A stretch of DNA of 64,000 bases from Acinetobacter baylyi DSM 14961 = CIP 107474 (lineage in GTDB: Bacteria > Pseudomonadota > Gammaproteobacteria > Pseudomonadales > Moraxellaceae). The notes beneath the pieces are model-generated. The model made no database searches. It was not told the origin of the DNA and saw only the letters and a program-made list of their open reading frames with translations. The stretch covers positions 981,907 through 1,045,906 of the forward strand of contig NZ_KB849628.1 in the NCBI RefSeq assembly GCF_000368685.1. Reading direction: 5' to 3'. Made by a program: the position numbers and the translations under genes. Shown piece by piece: positions 1 through 10,282 of the stretch (position 1 is its first letter; every line of letters starts with the position of its first letter).

Positions 1-150
1 CGCCTGCATTTTTTGTAGAATCGCTTGTTTGGATGCTTCATTTGGAACCACCCCCTCAACAATGATCGGCTGAGCAAATACAGATGTCAGTGATAACCAA
101 CCACTTACGAATATGCATAATTTTAATTGTGTCGCATGTCTAGTTTTCAT
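1..150 (-). CDS. Secreted/periplasmic T6SS-associated protein, partial (OmpA-like tagN candidate)
   Basis: Only the first 50 codons are in the window; the gene runs off the left edge. The start is the ATG at 148-150, two bases after the tagF stop. The translation opens with a basic stretch and a hydrophobic core ending in VFAQP, a typical Sec signal peptide. The mature part begins PIIVEGVVPNEASKQAIL, which resembles the start of OmpA/BON-type periplasmic domains. In Acinetobacter T6SS loci a peptidoglycan-binding OmpA-like gene often follows tagF, so position supports that role. The deciding C-terminal domain is not visible. Confidence 0.6.
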   Translation of the reverse strand, partial: MKTRHATQLKLCIFVSGWLSLTSVFAQPIIVEGVVPNEASKQAILQKMQA

Positions 151-152
151 AA

Positions 153-1139
<987 letters not shown>

Positions 1140-1152
1140 TCATTCCAAAACA

Positions 1153-4100
1153 TTAGCGCTCTCCCACAGGTGGCGGTGTTGTCACTGCTGGCTGATTCTG
1201 CGCCTGACCCACAGATGATGCTGGTGCTGGTTGTGCAGCAACCACACGTACGGCTTTAGTGGTAGTGACCTTATCCACCAGTTGTAAACCTGCATAACCA
1301 CGACTTGATCCAATATTGCCTGAATGGTTACCACTAATCAGACGGAAATTGACTTTGACAAATAGATTCGGATCCGCCTTGCTTTTCCAGATCATCTCAA
1401 AGCTGCCATTTTGTTCTTTACGTTGAGCACTATCAATCAAACGGTTAATTCCGTATTCACCTGGCTCATCAAATATCGTATGTGTTTTGCCTTGTAAATC
1501 TACTGCCGTGATTCGTGCACCAGGAATTGCACCCTGATTTGGCCAGACAAAATTTACCCATTGCTGAATGCCGTTTTCATAGGTCATACGCTGTCCATCA
1601 ATATCGATGGAATATGAAAGTAACTGCGGATTTTGTAATGGATAAAACTGGAAATTGGATTGATTGGCCGCAGGTGCAGCTGCTGGTGCCTGATTTAACT
1701 CTCCCGTTGCCATACCATTGGTTGGTGCGACATAACGCTGAAAGTTCATTACAAATTGTGGATTTAAACTAATTCCCAGATCTTTCCATGTTTTAGAGGT
1801 TAAGGTATAACCACGACGAATCACCAAAGGATCAAGATTTTCTTTTACAAATCGGGCAATACTGCCATTCTCACCAAAAATTTGTCCAATTTCGGCGCTG
1901 GTCGCTTGCAAACTCGCAGAAGAATTAAATGGATACTTTTGGCTTAAATTGGTCGTAAATGGTTGATAAGCCTGCATCACCCACAGCTTATTCATTTCAT
2001 CTTGAGCAGGAATGATAAGGCTATCAAATGACTGAGTCAGCGGAGCGCCAAGAAAACGCTGCAATAATTGCTGATCCAACTCACCTACTCCCACAGACAT
2101 TTTTTCATCAATAATTTTCTGTGTTGTATTAAACACCGAATTCTGATCATTAATAGTCTGTTTCACCAGTGCCATTGCGCTCGGACCAATTTCACCTGCA
2201 TTTTTCAATTCATTAAATTTACTTCGTACTTGTGCCAGACTTTCCATATATTCATCCAGCAAGGACTTGTTTTGCTGGTCATCACGCTTGCGTACCAACT
2301 GATAAAACATTTGATACTGTTGCGAAATTTGTCCCTGAGCTTTGGCCATCGCTTGTTGCTTGAGCTTCTGATCATCCCGATTGAGAACTTTACGCTTAAA
2401 CCAAGCGACAAAACCTTTTTGAGGTGCTGCAAGTTCTGCTTGAACAACAGGGTTGTCCCAGTTGGTTTCTATTGCGACACGATCAAGCAAGGTTCGAATT
2501 GGTGAGTTTTGAGGCTCTCCCAATGCATCAATATTTTTAACCTGCTGGGCAAACTGAGCAGCTTTGGCATAATGAATACCATTTAAGAACTTGCGCCATT
2601 CTTCAATATATTCCTGTTTATAGAGTGCTGTTAATTGTTTGCGAATCTGATCTGGACTACCAGAAAAGGTTAAATCATCTGACTGACGGCTATTGAGTAC
2701 CCAATCCTTGCTATCGGTTGGTTTATTTGCTGCATCTTCAATAGCCTGATCGACATAATCTGTCCATGCCTTGTGCGTGAACATGCCTGGTAAAGCATAA
2801 CTTCCCAGAATGATTCCTTTACTCGACTCTCCAACAATTTGGGTGACCGTTACGGCTGGATATCTGACCGCAGCACGCATTTTAATTTCATTATAAACAC
2901 GGTCTCGTGCTGGCATGCCACGAATCACCGACAATAAAACTTGTCGGGTTTGATCTACCAGTTGGCTATCTGCCTGCAAAACAGGAAATTGGGTATCAGA
3001 TGATAAAGTCATCGCATAAGATAAAATCTGCTCTGCTTTTTGAATCATTTCACCACGTGGCATTTGTCCTTTATTGGCATCCAGCCATGAACGCCAGAAG
3101 CGTGTCACCTGATCGCTTAAATGACTCGATTCACGATATTGCGGATTGCTCATCATCAAATAAGCCTTCAGGGCATTATAAGCGTCCTGAGGATTACTAT
3201 CAGATGGCTCTAGATATTGCTGGGTCTTGGCAACTTGCTTAATTTCAACATTAGAATGATTGGCCTTGAGTGTTTCTTCATTTCCTTTTACCCGTTGCAA
3301 GTATTGGGCAATATTTTGCTGGGTTGGTGTTAACACAATTTGACGGATACCCTTAAGATATTCAGTCTTGAGTTGTTCACGTAAGTGATTGCCCTGATAA
3401 AGACCAAAGCTGAATTTAAGTGGTCGATGTTCATCAAATTCATCTAACTGTTGTAAGCGCTCTTGTAAAATAAGCAAGGCATCAAGCTGTGTTGATAATT
3501 GTTGACCAGAAACTTTTTCCAGTTGTACCACTTTATTCAAATCGGCTTGAACATCTTGAATCAGTTGTTGGTTATTACGATACGACCAAACCCAAACACC
3601 TAAAATGATGGATACCCCTACCAACGATCCAATAAAGGCAATATGACGCTTGCGTTTTTTGGCAGGATTGATATGTTGTTTCACCAACTCCTTATCTTTT
3701 AAGATGACATCAGAAAACAGTCCTTTGAGAAAATAGCCATGATTTTGTCCGTGTGCCCTATGCTGGTTTTGCTGATCAGAATTTTCAATCGGATGTAGAT
3801 GAAACTCCTGAGCAATCTGCTCAGTCATTGGACTTTCAACAATCCCTTCTTGTAATGCACTCGTGAAATAAAATCCTCTAAATACAGGCTGGAACTGATA
3901 AGGATTATCTTCAAATAATGTTGAAACAAAACTTCTTAATGCTGGTTTAAGCGTTTTAAACTCTAGCGGAAAGGTCATGACACTTGGAGAAATATTTTGA
4001 GCATGGCGACGACTCAAATGCGTTGTACTAACCCCTTTAAGCCCTTCATACAAAATCGTGTAATGTTGCTCAAATAAATCGACGGCATTTTGCGAGGAAT

Positions 4101-4974
4101 TTTGCTCATAAGGCAAGGTGGCTCCCCATGCCTGATTGTATTCTTGTGCTTCGTAGCATTCGAAAAACTCGGTAAAGCCTGCAATCAAGTCCATTTTGGA
4201 GAATACCAAATACACAGGAACAATCACTTCCAGTTTTTCAGTGAGATCCTGAATACGGGCGCGCAGATTTTTGGCAAGTTTTAAGGAGCTTTCTGGACTT
4301 TGACTAATCAATTCCGCGATGCTCACAATAACAATCAAACCATTCACAGGTGCTTTTGGTCGATTCTTTTTGAGTAAGTTCAAGAATCCGAGCCATTCAG
4401 AATGATCTTCTGAGTAAACAGAATATCGACCTGCGGTATCCAGCAATACACCATCTGTTGAAAAAAACCAGTCACAGTTACGCGTACCACTTAACCCAGC
4501 AGAAACCATTTTTTGATGACTTTCTTCAAATGGAAACTTTAAGCCCGAATTGTAGATTGCAGAGCTTTTTCCTGCCGCTGGATTTCCAATCACCATATAC
4601 CAAGGCAATTCGTAAAGTGCAGCATTGCCCTTTTTATCTCCAAGACGAGATTTACGGATGAGCTGCACAGATTCTTTCATTTGCTGCTGGATTAAACTGA
4701 GCTCTTCTTTATTTTTATGAAGTCCACTTTCTACTTCAATATCTTTTTCTATGGCTTGTGCAAGTTGCTCACCTTGCTGTGCATGACGACGTCGCTGAAT
4801 GAGCCAATAAATACCATAGGCTAAAATCCCCAACAGATATAATGCCACCAATATCCAGAAAATATGTCGAGGAATAGACGAGTATGCTGAAATCAGCGCA
4901 ACCAGCAACGACAATGCAATGATTGCTTTAGGATTGGTGATGTACTGCCACAAGTAGCCTAAAATTGTATACAT
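1153..4974 (-). CDS. tssM: T6SS membrane complex protein TssM (IcmF family)
   Basis: 1273 residues, the normal TssM size. Two hydrophobic segments lie at about residues 15-60, then a cytoplasmic domain with a Walker A motif (GNPAAGKSS, about residue 131), a third membrane segment (about 447-467), and a long periplasmic IcmF-type region ending in a Pro/Ala/Gln-rich tail. TssM spans the inner membrane and connects the baseplate to the outer envelope. The ATP-binding motif is intact. No TssJ lipoprotein is seen in the locus, which agrees with what is known for Acinetobacter. It sits between the unnamed membrane gene at 5009 and tagF. Confidence 0.95.
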   Translation of the reverse strand: MYTILGYLWQYITNPKAIIALSLLVALISAYSSIPRHIFWILVALYLLGILAYGIYWLIQRRRHAQQGEQLAQAIEKDIEVESGLHKNKEELSLIQQQMKESVQLIRKSRLGDKKGNAALYELPWYMVIGNPAAGKSSAIYNSGLKFPFEESHQKMVSAGLSGTRNCDWFFSTDGVLLDTAGRYSVYSEDHSEWLGFLNLLKKNRPKAPVNGLIVIVSIAELISQSPESSLKLAKNLRARIQDLTEKLEVIVPVYLVFSKMDLIAGFTEFFECYEAQEYNQAWGATLPYEQNSSQNAVDLFEQHYTILYEGLKGVSTTHLSRRHAQNISPSVMTFPLEFKTLKPALRSFVSTLFEDNPYQFQPVFRGFYFTSALQEGIVESPMTEQIAQEFHLHPIENSDQQNQHRAHGQNHGYFLKGLFSDVILKDKELVKQHINPAKKRKRHIAFIGSLVGVSIILGVWVWSYRNNQQLIQDVQADLNKVVQLEKVSGQQLSTQLDALLILQERLQQLDEFDEHRPLKFSFGLYQGNHLREQLKTEYLKGIRQIVLTPTQQNIAQYLQRVKGNEETLKANHSNVEIKQVAKTQQYLEPSDSNPQDAYNALKAYLMMSNPQYRESSHLSDQVTRFWRSWLDANKGQMPRGEMIQKAEQILSYAMTLSSDTQFPVLQADSQLVDQTRQVLLSVIRGMPARDRVYNEIKMRAAVRYPAVTVTQIVGESSKGIILGSYALPGMFTHKAWTDYVDQAIEDAANKPTDSKDWVLNSRQSDDLTFSGSPDQIRKQLTALYKQEYIEEWRKFLNGIHYAKAAQFAQQVKNIDALGEPQNSPIRTLLDRVAIETNWDNPVVQAELAAPQKGFVAWFKRKVLNRDDQKLKQQAMAKAQGQISQQYQMFYQLVRKRDDQQNKSLLDEYMESLAQVRSKFNELKNAGEIGPSAMALVKQTINDQNSVFNTTQKIIDEKMSVGVGELDQQLLQRFLGAPLTQSFDSLIIPAQDEMNKLWVMQAYQPFTTNLSQKYPFNSSASLQATSAEIGQIFGENGSIARFVKENLDPLVIRRGYTLTSKTWKDLGISLNPQFVMNFQRYVAPTNGMATGELNQAPAAAPAANQSNFQFYPLQNPQLLSYSIDIDGQRMTYENGIQQWVNFVWPNQGAIPGARITAVDLQGKTHTIFDEPGEYGINRLIDSAQRKEQNGSFEMIWKSKADPNLFVKVNFRLISGNHSGNIGSSRGYAGLQLVDKVTTTKAVRVVAAQPAPASSVGQAQNQPAVTTPPPVGER

Positions 4975-5008
4975 CGGTTTCTCGTTTTAAATTTAAAATA
5001 AAGTAATG

Positions 5009-6412
5009 TCATGCTGCCTCTTCTTCTTGCTCTATTTCCGAGATTGCATTCTGAACAACAGTGAATGTCGAAAGCGCGTGACGACTAAAAATAAATGCAA
5101 CAGATTGATCTATCGTTTGCAAAGCCAGCATTGCACCATAAATTTTACTGACCTGCTGAGTATGTCCAATTAGCGAACATGCATATAGATAATGATGTGG
5201 CTCGATGGAGGTTCGATTAAAATGCTGATCAAGTGATTTCGACATCCCGAAATCGGCCGCTTGTTCAAGAATAAAAACAAAAGGCTGCTCATCTTGATAT
5301 TGTGGCAAATCATGCAATTGCAGATGGTTTAATGCCAAAGCAGTATCTGAATGATTGGTGCAGAGTTTTAACTGTTTTAAGGGTTGCAGTGAATTTATCA
5401 ATACTGATTCAGCAGCTAGACAACAACTGGCAATAAATTCTGATGGAATATAATTCTGATGTTGCCAGAATCGTTCTTCAATCAGCTCCTGATCAATTTC
5501 AGAATCGACTGAAACAACTAAAGTCACTTCATCTGTTTTTATCGCAATACGCTTTAATAGCTCGTTCCATTCAGTATAAGCAGACACAGCACTGACAAAT
5601 TGATATTCAATGAATATTTTTTCTGGAATAAAACCTAGCTGTATAAGTTGCTGATTTAGGAAATCATTATTTTCATCATCATTCCAAAAATGCAGCAAAT
5701 CTTCTGGTAAAAAAATGTGTACATTCAAACGTGTTAGTTGTGAAACTGGTTCTGGAGCAGTTTGAGAGGAATCTTCTTCTTGATCAGTATATTGCTCATT
5801 GATCCAGGCGGGATGCATCCGATAAGCCTGTACATGTTCTGTCTCATAAAACAAGCTAGAATGCTTTAAATGCTCTGCAATGTTTAATAAGGTCATGTGT
5901 TGTTGTTGGATTTGTTGAGTTATCAACGCACGGATTCGTTGCTGACGCGCTGAATACTCGGTTTCGTTTTGTTCTAGGGTTAAATCTGTAATCCGATATG
6001 ACAAGATTGGAAGACCATATGCGTTGACCAGTTCGGTATCCAACTGTGGACTTTGATAGTCCATTATTGCGTCCAGAAGCTCGTTATTCTCTCCAGCAGT
6101 TGCAAAGGCATAACTCGAAAAAACGTTAAGTGTAATCCACTCAGGCGTAGTTTCAGATGCTATTTCAGACTTTTCAGGCGTTATTTCTTTTTGTATAGCA
6201 AGCTCTTGCTGACGTTGCCGATAAGCACGATATGCTTTAAACAACAACCATGGTGCCAGTAAAACACTGCCAAGAACCAGTGGTAGTATCACCAAATAAA
6301 GCCAGATATCTTGAGCACTTGGATCAAACTGGCTATCTTTCCAATACACAATCATGACACTGGTGACCACTACCAAAACCAGTACCAGAACAGATATAAT
6401 CTTTTTAATCAT
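5009..6412 (-). CDS. T6SS-locus inner-membrane protein of unknown function
   Basis: 467 residues from the ATG at 6412, which overlaps the tssG stop by 4 bases; an upstream in-frame start at 6439 lies inside tssG and is less likely. The N-terminus has two hydrophobic segments (about residues 3-23 and 37-58), then basic residues and a long soluble region with no motif I recognise. Acinetobacter T6SS clusters carry lineage-specific genes (asa genes) at this position, and this is probably one. Tight packing between tssG and tssM implies a structural or assembly role, but that is inference. Confidence 0.75.
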   Translation of the reverse strand: MIKKIISVLVLVLVVVTSVMIVYWKDSQFDPSAQDIWLYLVILPLVLGSVLLAPWLLFKAYRAYRQRQQELAIQKEITPEKSEIASETTPEWITLNVFSSYAFATAGENNELLDAIMDYQSPQLDTELVNAYGLPILSYRITDLTLEQNETEYSARQQRIRALITQQIQQQHMTLLNIAEHLKHSSLFYETEHVQAYRMHPAWINEQYTDQEEDSSQTAPEPVSQLTRLNVHIFLPEDLLHFWNDDENNDFLNQQLIQLGFIPEKIFIEYQFVSAVSAYTEWNELLKRIAIKTDEVTLVVSVDSEIDQELIEERFWQHQNYIPSEFIASCCLAAESVLINSLQPLKQLKLCTNHSDTALALNHLQLHDLPQYQDEQPFVFILEQAADFGMSKSLDQHFNRTSIEPHHYLYACSLIGHTQQVSKIYGAMLALQTIDQSVAFIFSRHALSTFTVVQNAISEIEQEEEAA

Positions 6413-7407
6413 GCTACGGCTCCTATCAGCGAATAACACGTATCTTGATTATCCTGATTGGAAGCCTGAGAAGTCAGAAAAACACCCTGTCCCAATCCCA
6501 TTTGATGGACTGAATCCAGACAAAAAGGTTGTACATCATCCTGATCCAGAATTAAGCGTAGATCGACCAGTAAAGTGGGACTACACCATGTTGCTAAAAT
6601 ATGCTTAAGCTGTGTACTCGCGCGCCCACTCGGTAAAAAGTCTAAGTATTGTTTACGTTTTAAAGGGCCAATCTGAATTTCAATTTTTCCATCAATCTGT
6701 TCAATTGTATCGCCACAAAAAGTATTGATACCAAGCAAACTGGGTTGTGCCCCTCCCAAACAGGTTTTTTGTTCGTCACTTAAATAAAATTTTTCTCGAA
6801 TAAACTCTTTAACCATCACTTTTTGCTTAAAAATACATGTCAACATTGTAGTTAAGGCATGTGCAGTATTATTTTGTCCCTGCATTAGTCCTGCAAATTC
6901 AGCAAAATACTCATCTAATTCGTTGTGCTGATGATGTGATGAAATATATCCATTCAAGGCATGTAAAATATTTAAATAATGATTTTCTTGCTCTACCTCA
7001 TAACGTACAGGTAGATGATGAACCAAACTAGCATCGACATACTGTACAGTTAAAGTGTGATTAAACAGACCTAAAAATGCCTGAATCTCACGGCGTTGCT
7101 GACGTGAACTTTGCTTGAGTTTATTGGTATAGGTATAAGGCAAAGCCCCTTGTGTTCCAGTTAAACCGACTACTAGACTAGTCATCTCAATCCGCTCATC
7201 GCTTTGAGCAAGATGCTCGATTTCAGTCTTGGGAAAACTAAGTGCTAAAGAGGAACCAAATTGGAACTCACTGGCCCACTGAGTTTGATCCATGTGATAA
7301 GGTACATGACGTAATAATCGTGTTGCCTGAATAAACTCAAATCTGCCAAATTGCCGAAACAAATGATCGGTTACAGAAGTGTCTTGCCACCAACGTTCTG
7401 TACGCAT
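6409..7407 (-). CDS. tssG: T6SS baseplate protein TssG
   Basis: 332 residues, normal for TssG. The N-terminal pattern RQFGRFEFIQATRLLRHV (residues 18-35) is the TssG start, and FGSSLALSFPKTEI (about 50-63) fits the family's conserved beta segment. TssG forms the baseplate wedge with TssF, TssE and TssK. The start codon lies 37 bases inside the end of tssF, so the two are translationally coupled, as in most T6SS loci. Cytoplasmic, with no membrane segment. Confidence 0.9.
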   Translation of the reverse strand: MRTERWWQDTSVTDHLFRQFGRFEFIQATRLLRHVPYHMDQTQWASEFQFGSSLALSFPKTEIEHLAQSDERIEMTSLVVGLTGTQGALPYTYTNKLKQSSRQQRREIQAFLGLFNHTLTVQYVDASLVHHLPVRYEVEQENHYLNILHALNGYISSHHQHNELDEYFAEFAGLMQGQNNTAHALTTMLTCIFKQKVMVKEFIREKFYLSDEQKTCLGGAQPSLLGINTFCGDTIEQIDGKIEIQIGPLKRKQYLDFLPSGRASTQLKHILATWCSPTLLVDLRLILDQDDVQPFCLDSVHQMGLGQGVFLTSQASNQDNQDTCYSLIGAVA

Positions 7408-9179
7408 TGGTATAACTCCTGTTGACGAACACTATCCCGAATCACCACATCTACAAAACTGTTCATTTGAACTTTAAGATTTAAAATGTGACTCACTAAT
7501 TGACTAAAAATATAAACACTATGACCTCTAAAGACTGATGTATCGATACTTATCTCGGCCTTGACCCCACGAACAAACATTGGAAACGGTTTGGCTTCAA
7601 CTAGCTTGTGCGTCAGACTAAAATTCAATTGTTTGATCGCATCAATCAATAAATGATTCTCTTTAGAACGTGGCAAATTATATAAAGCCAACAGCTCTTT
7701 TAAATGAGACAAACTTTCCCCTTTCATCAGTGCCAAAGTATTTAATGAAAGATGGGAGATAATTCTCCACTGCTCATTTTTATGTTGCTCAAACTGATAA
7801 GGCAGTGTTGGTCTCTTTAACACTACAGCGCGGCGCGCAAGATTACTGTCATTTAAATTGAGCGAAGTGTGAGTCTGCCCAAGCACTTCATACGGTAAAT
7901 CCCGATTAGAACAAAGTAATTGAGTACTTACAAAATCAGAAGTGGTGTTATAGGGTTCAAGCTGTTTAGATACAATGGAAAAACGAGTTTCTACATGATG
8001 TTTAGTCAGCTTCTGCTGATGTAATGCATAGAAAAACTTAACCTGATGATCATGATAGTGACTCATTGCAAAAAAGGGTAAAACAGGAACAATCGCTTGC
8101 TCTTGATGTGTTTTTTCACGAATCATTTGCATATCAATGATGGAATACACCTGATAAGCATCAGGATAATGTGCATCTGTGATTAACGGATATTCAAGCT
8201 GTTGATGATTGATTTTTTGCGGTTCGGCCTGCTTTTCAAATAAATTAATCACTGGTGTAGTAAAAAGCTTAAAATTTTCGACATCAAGTTCTGAATAATT
8301 ACGCACACTTGCAGGATCATTCAGATTAAGTTTTAGATGAATTAAAAGCTCAAACTCAGTTTGGGTAGTGATGAATGCCTTAAGCTGTGATAAATTCAAA
8401 TTCAAATAATTGAATTTTTCAGGGAAACAAAAATACTCCATCAATAAGCGATAAGCATGATGGGTATGCTGGTCAAGTGGGAGTAATGCCTCAGCTTCTG
8501 AAAAACCCATCATTTCAAATGGATTATTAATATCAAAAGATTGATGCCCTACACGCAGAGAAAAACGAGTTTCTTTTTTAAAAATTTGATCAAGAAGTTG
8601 TAAAGGAAAATTAGAGATCGCATCTAAATAGATAGGTAATTTTTCTTGATATAACCAAGATTGTAAAGGATTGAGTAAGCTAAAATGAAAATTCAGGCTC
8701 GCATTTTGTGTGAGATGTGCATGCGTATGTTGTAAGGTCTTAAATTCAAGTTTGACCAGACTAATCGGCAATAATCGAACCTCATAAGCCGTATTAAACT
8801 CACATTGAACGCCTTTAAAGCTTCTTGATTTAAGTTTCGTTTGCTTTGGAATAATATGTGGCTCTGTCAATTGTTTTAATTTTTGCAAATCTTCAAAACT
8901 GACCACACTACACGCAGGAAAATGTCTTAAATACTGTGGAAACATCACCTCAAATAGAGAACGTGTAAAAAAATCATAACTATCAGCAATTTTTTTATCG
9001 ATTCGGGCTGCAATTAATGAAAAGGCCTGAATTAGACGCTCAATATGTGGATCGTCAATTTGTTCCTGATTTAAAGCCAAACGCTGTGCAATTTTAGGAT
9101 ATTTCAGCGCAAATTCACGTGATTGCTGACTAAACTCTTGAAGCTGTTTTTCATAATAAGGCAAAAGTTCTTCGATCAC
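7371..9179 (-). CDS. tssF: T6SS baseplate protein TssF
   Basis: 602 residues, the usual TssF length. The N-terminus LLPYYEKQLQEFSQQSREFA and the following FALKYPKIAQRLALN are diagnostic of TssF. ARIDKKIADSYDFFTRSLFEVMFPQYLRH appears at the conserved helical region in broken form. The C-terminus has the conserved FVRGVKAEISIDTSVFRGHSVYIF region. It lies 11 bases downstream of tssE and overlaps tssG, consistent with a single operon from asaA to tagF. It is the main wedge protein of the baseplate. Confidence 0.92.
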   Translation of the reverse strand: MIEELLPYYEKQLQEFSQQSREFALKYPKIAQRLALNQEQIDDPHIERLIQAFSLIAARIDKKIADSYDFFTRSLFEVMFPQYLRHFPACSVVSFEDLQKLKQLTEPHIIPKQTKLKSRSFKGVQCEFNTAYEVRLLPISLVKLEFKTLQHTHAHLTQNASLNFHFSLLNPLQSWLYQEKLPIYLDAISNFPLQLLDQIFKKETRFSLRVGHQSFDINNPFEMMGFSEAEALLPLDQHTHHAYRLLMEYFCFPEKFNYLNLNLSQLKAFITTQTEFELLIHLKLNLNDPASVRNYSELDVENFKLFTTPVINLFEKQAEPQKINHQQLEYPLITDAHYPDAYQVYSIIDMQMIREKTHQEQAIVPVLPFFAMSHYHDHQVKFFYALHQQKLTKHHVETRFSIVSKQLEPYNTTSDFVSTQLLCSNRDLPYEVLGQTHTSLNLNDSNLARRAVVLKRPTLPYQFEQHKNEQWRIISHLSLNTLALMKGESLSHLKELLALYNLPRSKENHLLIDAIKQLNFSLTHKLVEAKPFPMFVRGVKAEISIDTSVFRGHSVYIFSQLVSHILNLKVQMNSFVDVVIRDSVRQQELYQCVQNVGGKTLL

Positions 9180-9190
9180 AGCAACTCCAC

Positions 9191-9664
9191 TTAAGTCTGG
9201 GCAGAAATGACATATTGTTGTGTTGTCGGCTTTAACAACGCATCAAAAACAACAGGTTCATAGAGTGGATGAATATTAAGATAGGCCTGAATACTCAAAC
9301 ACAGCGCCCCCATATTGTGTCCATCCAGTAGCATTTCAACTTTTACCTGTTTTAATCGAGGCTCATGTGCAGCAATCGATTGCTCGATAGACTGACAAAT
9401 TTTTTCTCGATCCATCGGATTGGCTGTCGATAATCCTACAAAATCAATGATCCCAAATTGCAAAATAGACTGACGCGCCAGAGGATAATTAACCAGTACA
9501 TCATCCATTTTAGCCACACGACTATTTAAGAGATCTTCCAGATCCCGTGCGACGGATTCACGCAACTGATGAATAGATAAACCTTTTAGATCTTCATATT
9601 CAGGCGTGAGTCGATCAAACAATGTTGACCTAAATCCAAAAGGATACAAATGATCGAGATTCAT
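9191..9664 (-). CDS. tssE: T6SS baseplate protein TssE (gp25-like)
   Basis: 157 residues. The gp25/lysozyme-like fold is recognised from SVARDLEDLLNSR (about residues 37-49), NYPLARQSILQFGIID and the C-terminal MLLDGHNMGALCLSIQAYL. The EPR motif of gp25-like proteins is seen as AHEPRLKQVKVEM. TssE starts sheath polymerisation at the baseplate. The gene lies downstream of hcp, separated by a strong hairpin at 9683-9717, so it probably gets less transcript than hcp. Confidence 0.9.
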   Translation of the reverse strand: MNLDHLYPFGFRSTLFDRLTPEYEDLKGLSIHQLRESVARDLEDLLNSRVAKMDDVLVNYPLARQSILQFGIIDFVGLSTANPMDREKICQSIEQSIAAHEPRLKQVKVEMLLDGHNMGALCLSIQAYLNIHPLYEPVVFDALLKPTTQQYVISAQT

Positions 9665-9682
9665 AACTTCAAATTCTTAAAC

Positions 9683-9717
9683 TTAATAAAGCGCAATAAT
9701 GTATTGCGCTTTATTAA
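9683..9717 (-). terminator. Hairpin between hcp and tssE (partial terminator or mRNA-stabilising)
   Basis: A perfect inverted repeat with 15-base arms (TTAATAAAGCGCAAT / ATTGCGCTTTATTAA) and a 5-base loop lies just after hcp. The arms end in A/T runs, so the RNA hairpin would be followed by a short U-rich stretch. The downstream T6SS genes have no other obvious promoter, so leaky termination or protection of the hcp 3' end is more likely than a full stop. Confidence 0.7.
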
Positions 9718-9733
9718 ATCCATCAAAACATGA

Positions 9734-10237
9734 TTACGCAGCGTAAGATGCAGTGTTATTTGAAAGAGACCATTTTTTAGTCACAGCACCTTTAGCAGAA
9801 CCGTTAATGTCTTGCTGGTTATAAGTCCACTCAACTGCAGCATATTTCAAACCAAACACTTCAGTAGGTACACCCTCTTCATTTACAGTCGGAGTTACAC
9901 TTGAAACTAAAACATGTTTGAGTTTGATTTGAAGGTACTTGATACGTTTATCACCATTGGCACGATAAAAATCGATCTGTACTTCATCAAAGGTATAACC
10001 TGCAGAGCATGCTTCCCACAGTTTAGGGCTGGTTGCATCCAAATCTTTAACAAAAAGCATATCTGAATGCTCAACACGTTCAGCAGTGTGACCACCTACG
10101 CTACTTGAAGTTGCAGATTTTGGCTGGCGAATATTATGCGACCACGAGTTGACTTCAAGCCAGTCTTTGTGCTCAGAATCACGTGACTCACCATCAACCT
10201 TATATTTACCTCGAAATTGAACGTATATATCTTTCAT
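9734..10237 (-). CDS. hcp: T6SS tube protein Hcp
   Basis: 167 residues, standard Hcp length. The N-terminus MKDIYVQFRGKYKVDGESRD and the central NSWSHNIRQP are typical of Acinetobacter Hcp; the C-terminal half holds KHVLVSSV and AAVEWTYNQQDI, matching the Hcp beta-barrel. Hcp hexamers stack into the inner tube and are secreted in large amounts, and carry or cap effectors. It has its own gap from tssC (45 bases) and a hairpin after it, so its transcript level may differ from that of its neighbours. Confidence 0.96.
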   Translation of the reverse strand: MKDIYVQFRGKYKVDGESRDSEHKDWLEVNSWSHNIRQPKSATSSSVGGHTAERVEHSDMLFVKDLDATSPKLWEACSAGYTFDEVQIDFYRANGDKRIKYLQIKLKHVLVSSVTPTVNEEGVPTEVFGLKYAAVEWTYNQQDINGSAKGAVTKKWSLSNNTASYAA

Positions 10238-10282
10238 TTCAAAATTATCCTATTTTAATTTAACGTTATTATGAGCTGCACT

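Noticed and set aside
2068..2505. 145-codon frame opposite tssM
   Set aside because: Antisense to a strongly conserved gene; composition is that of a reversed coding frame.
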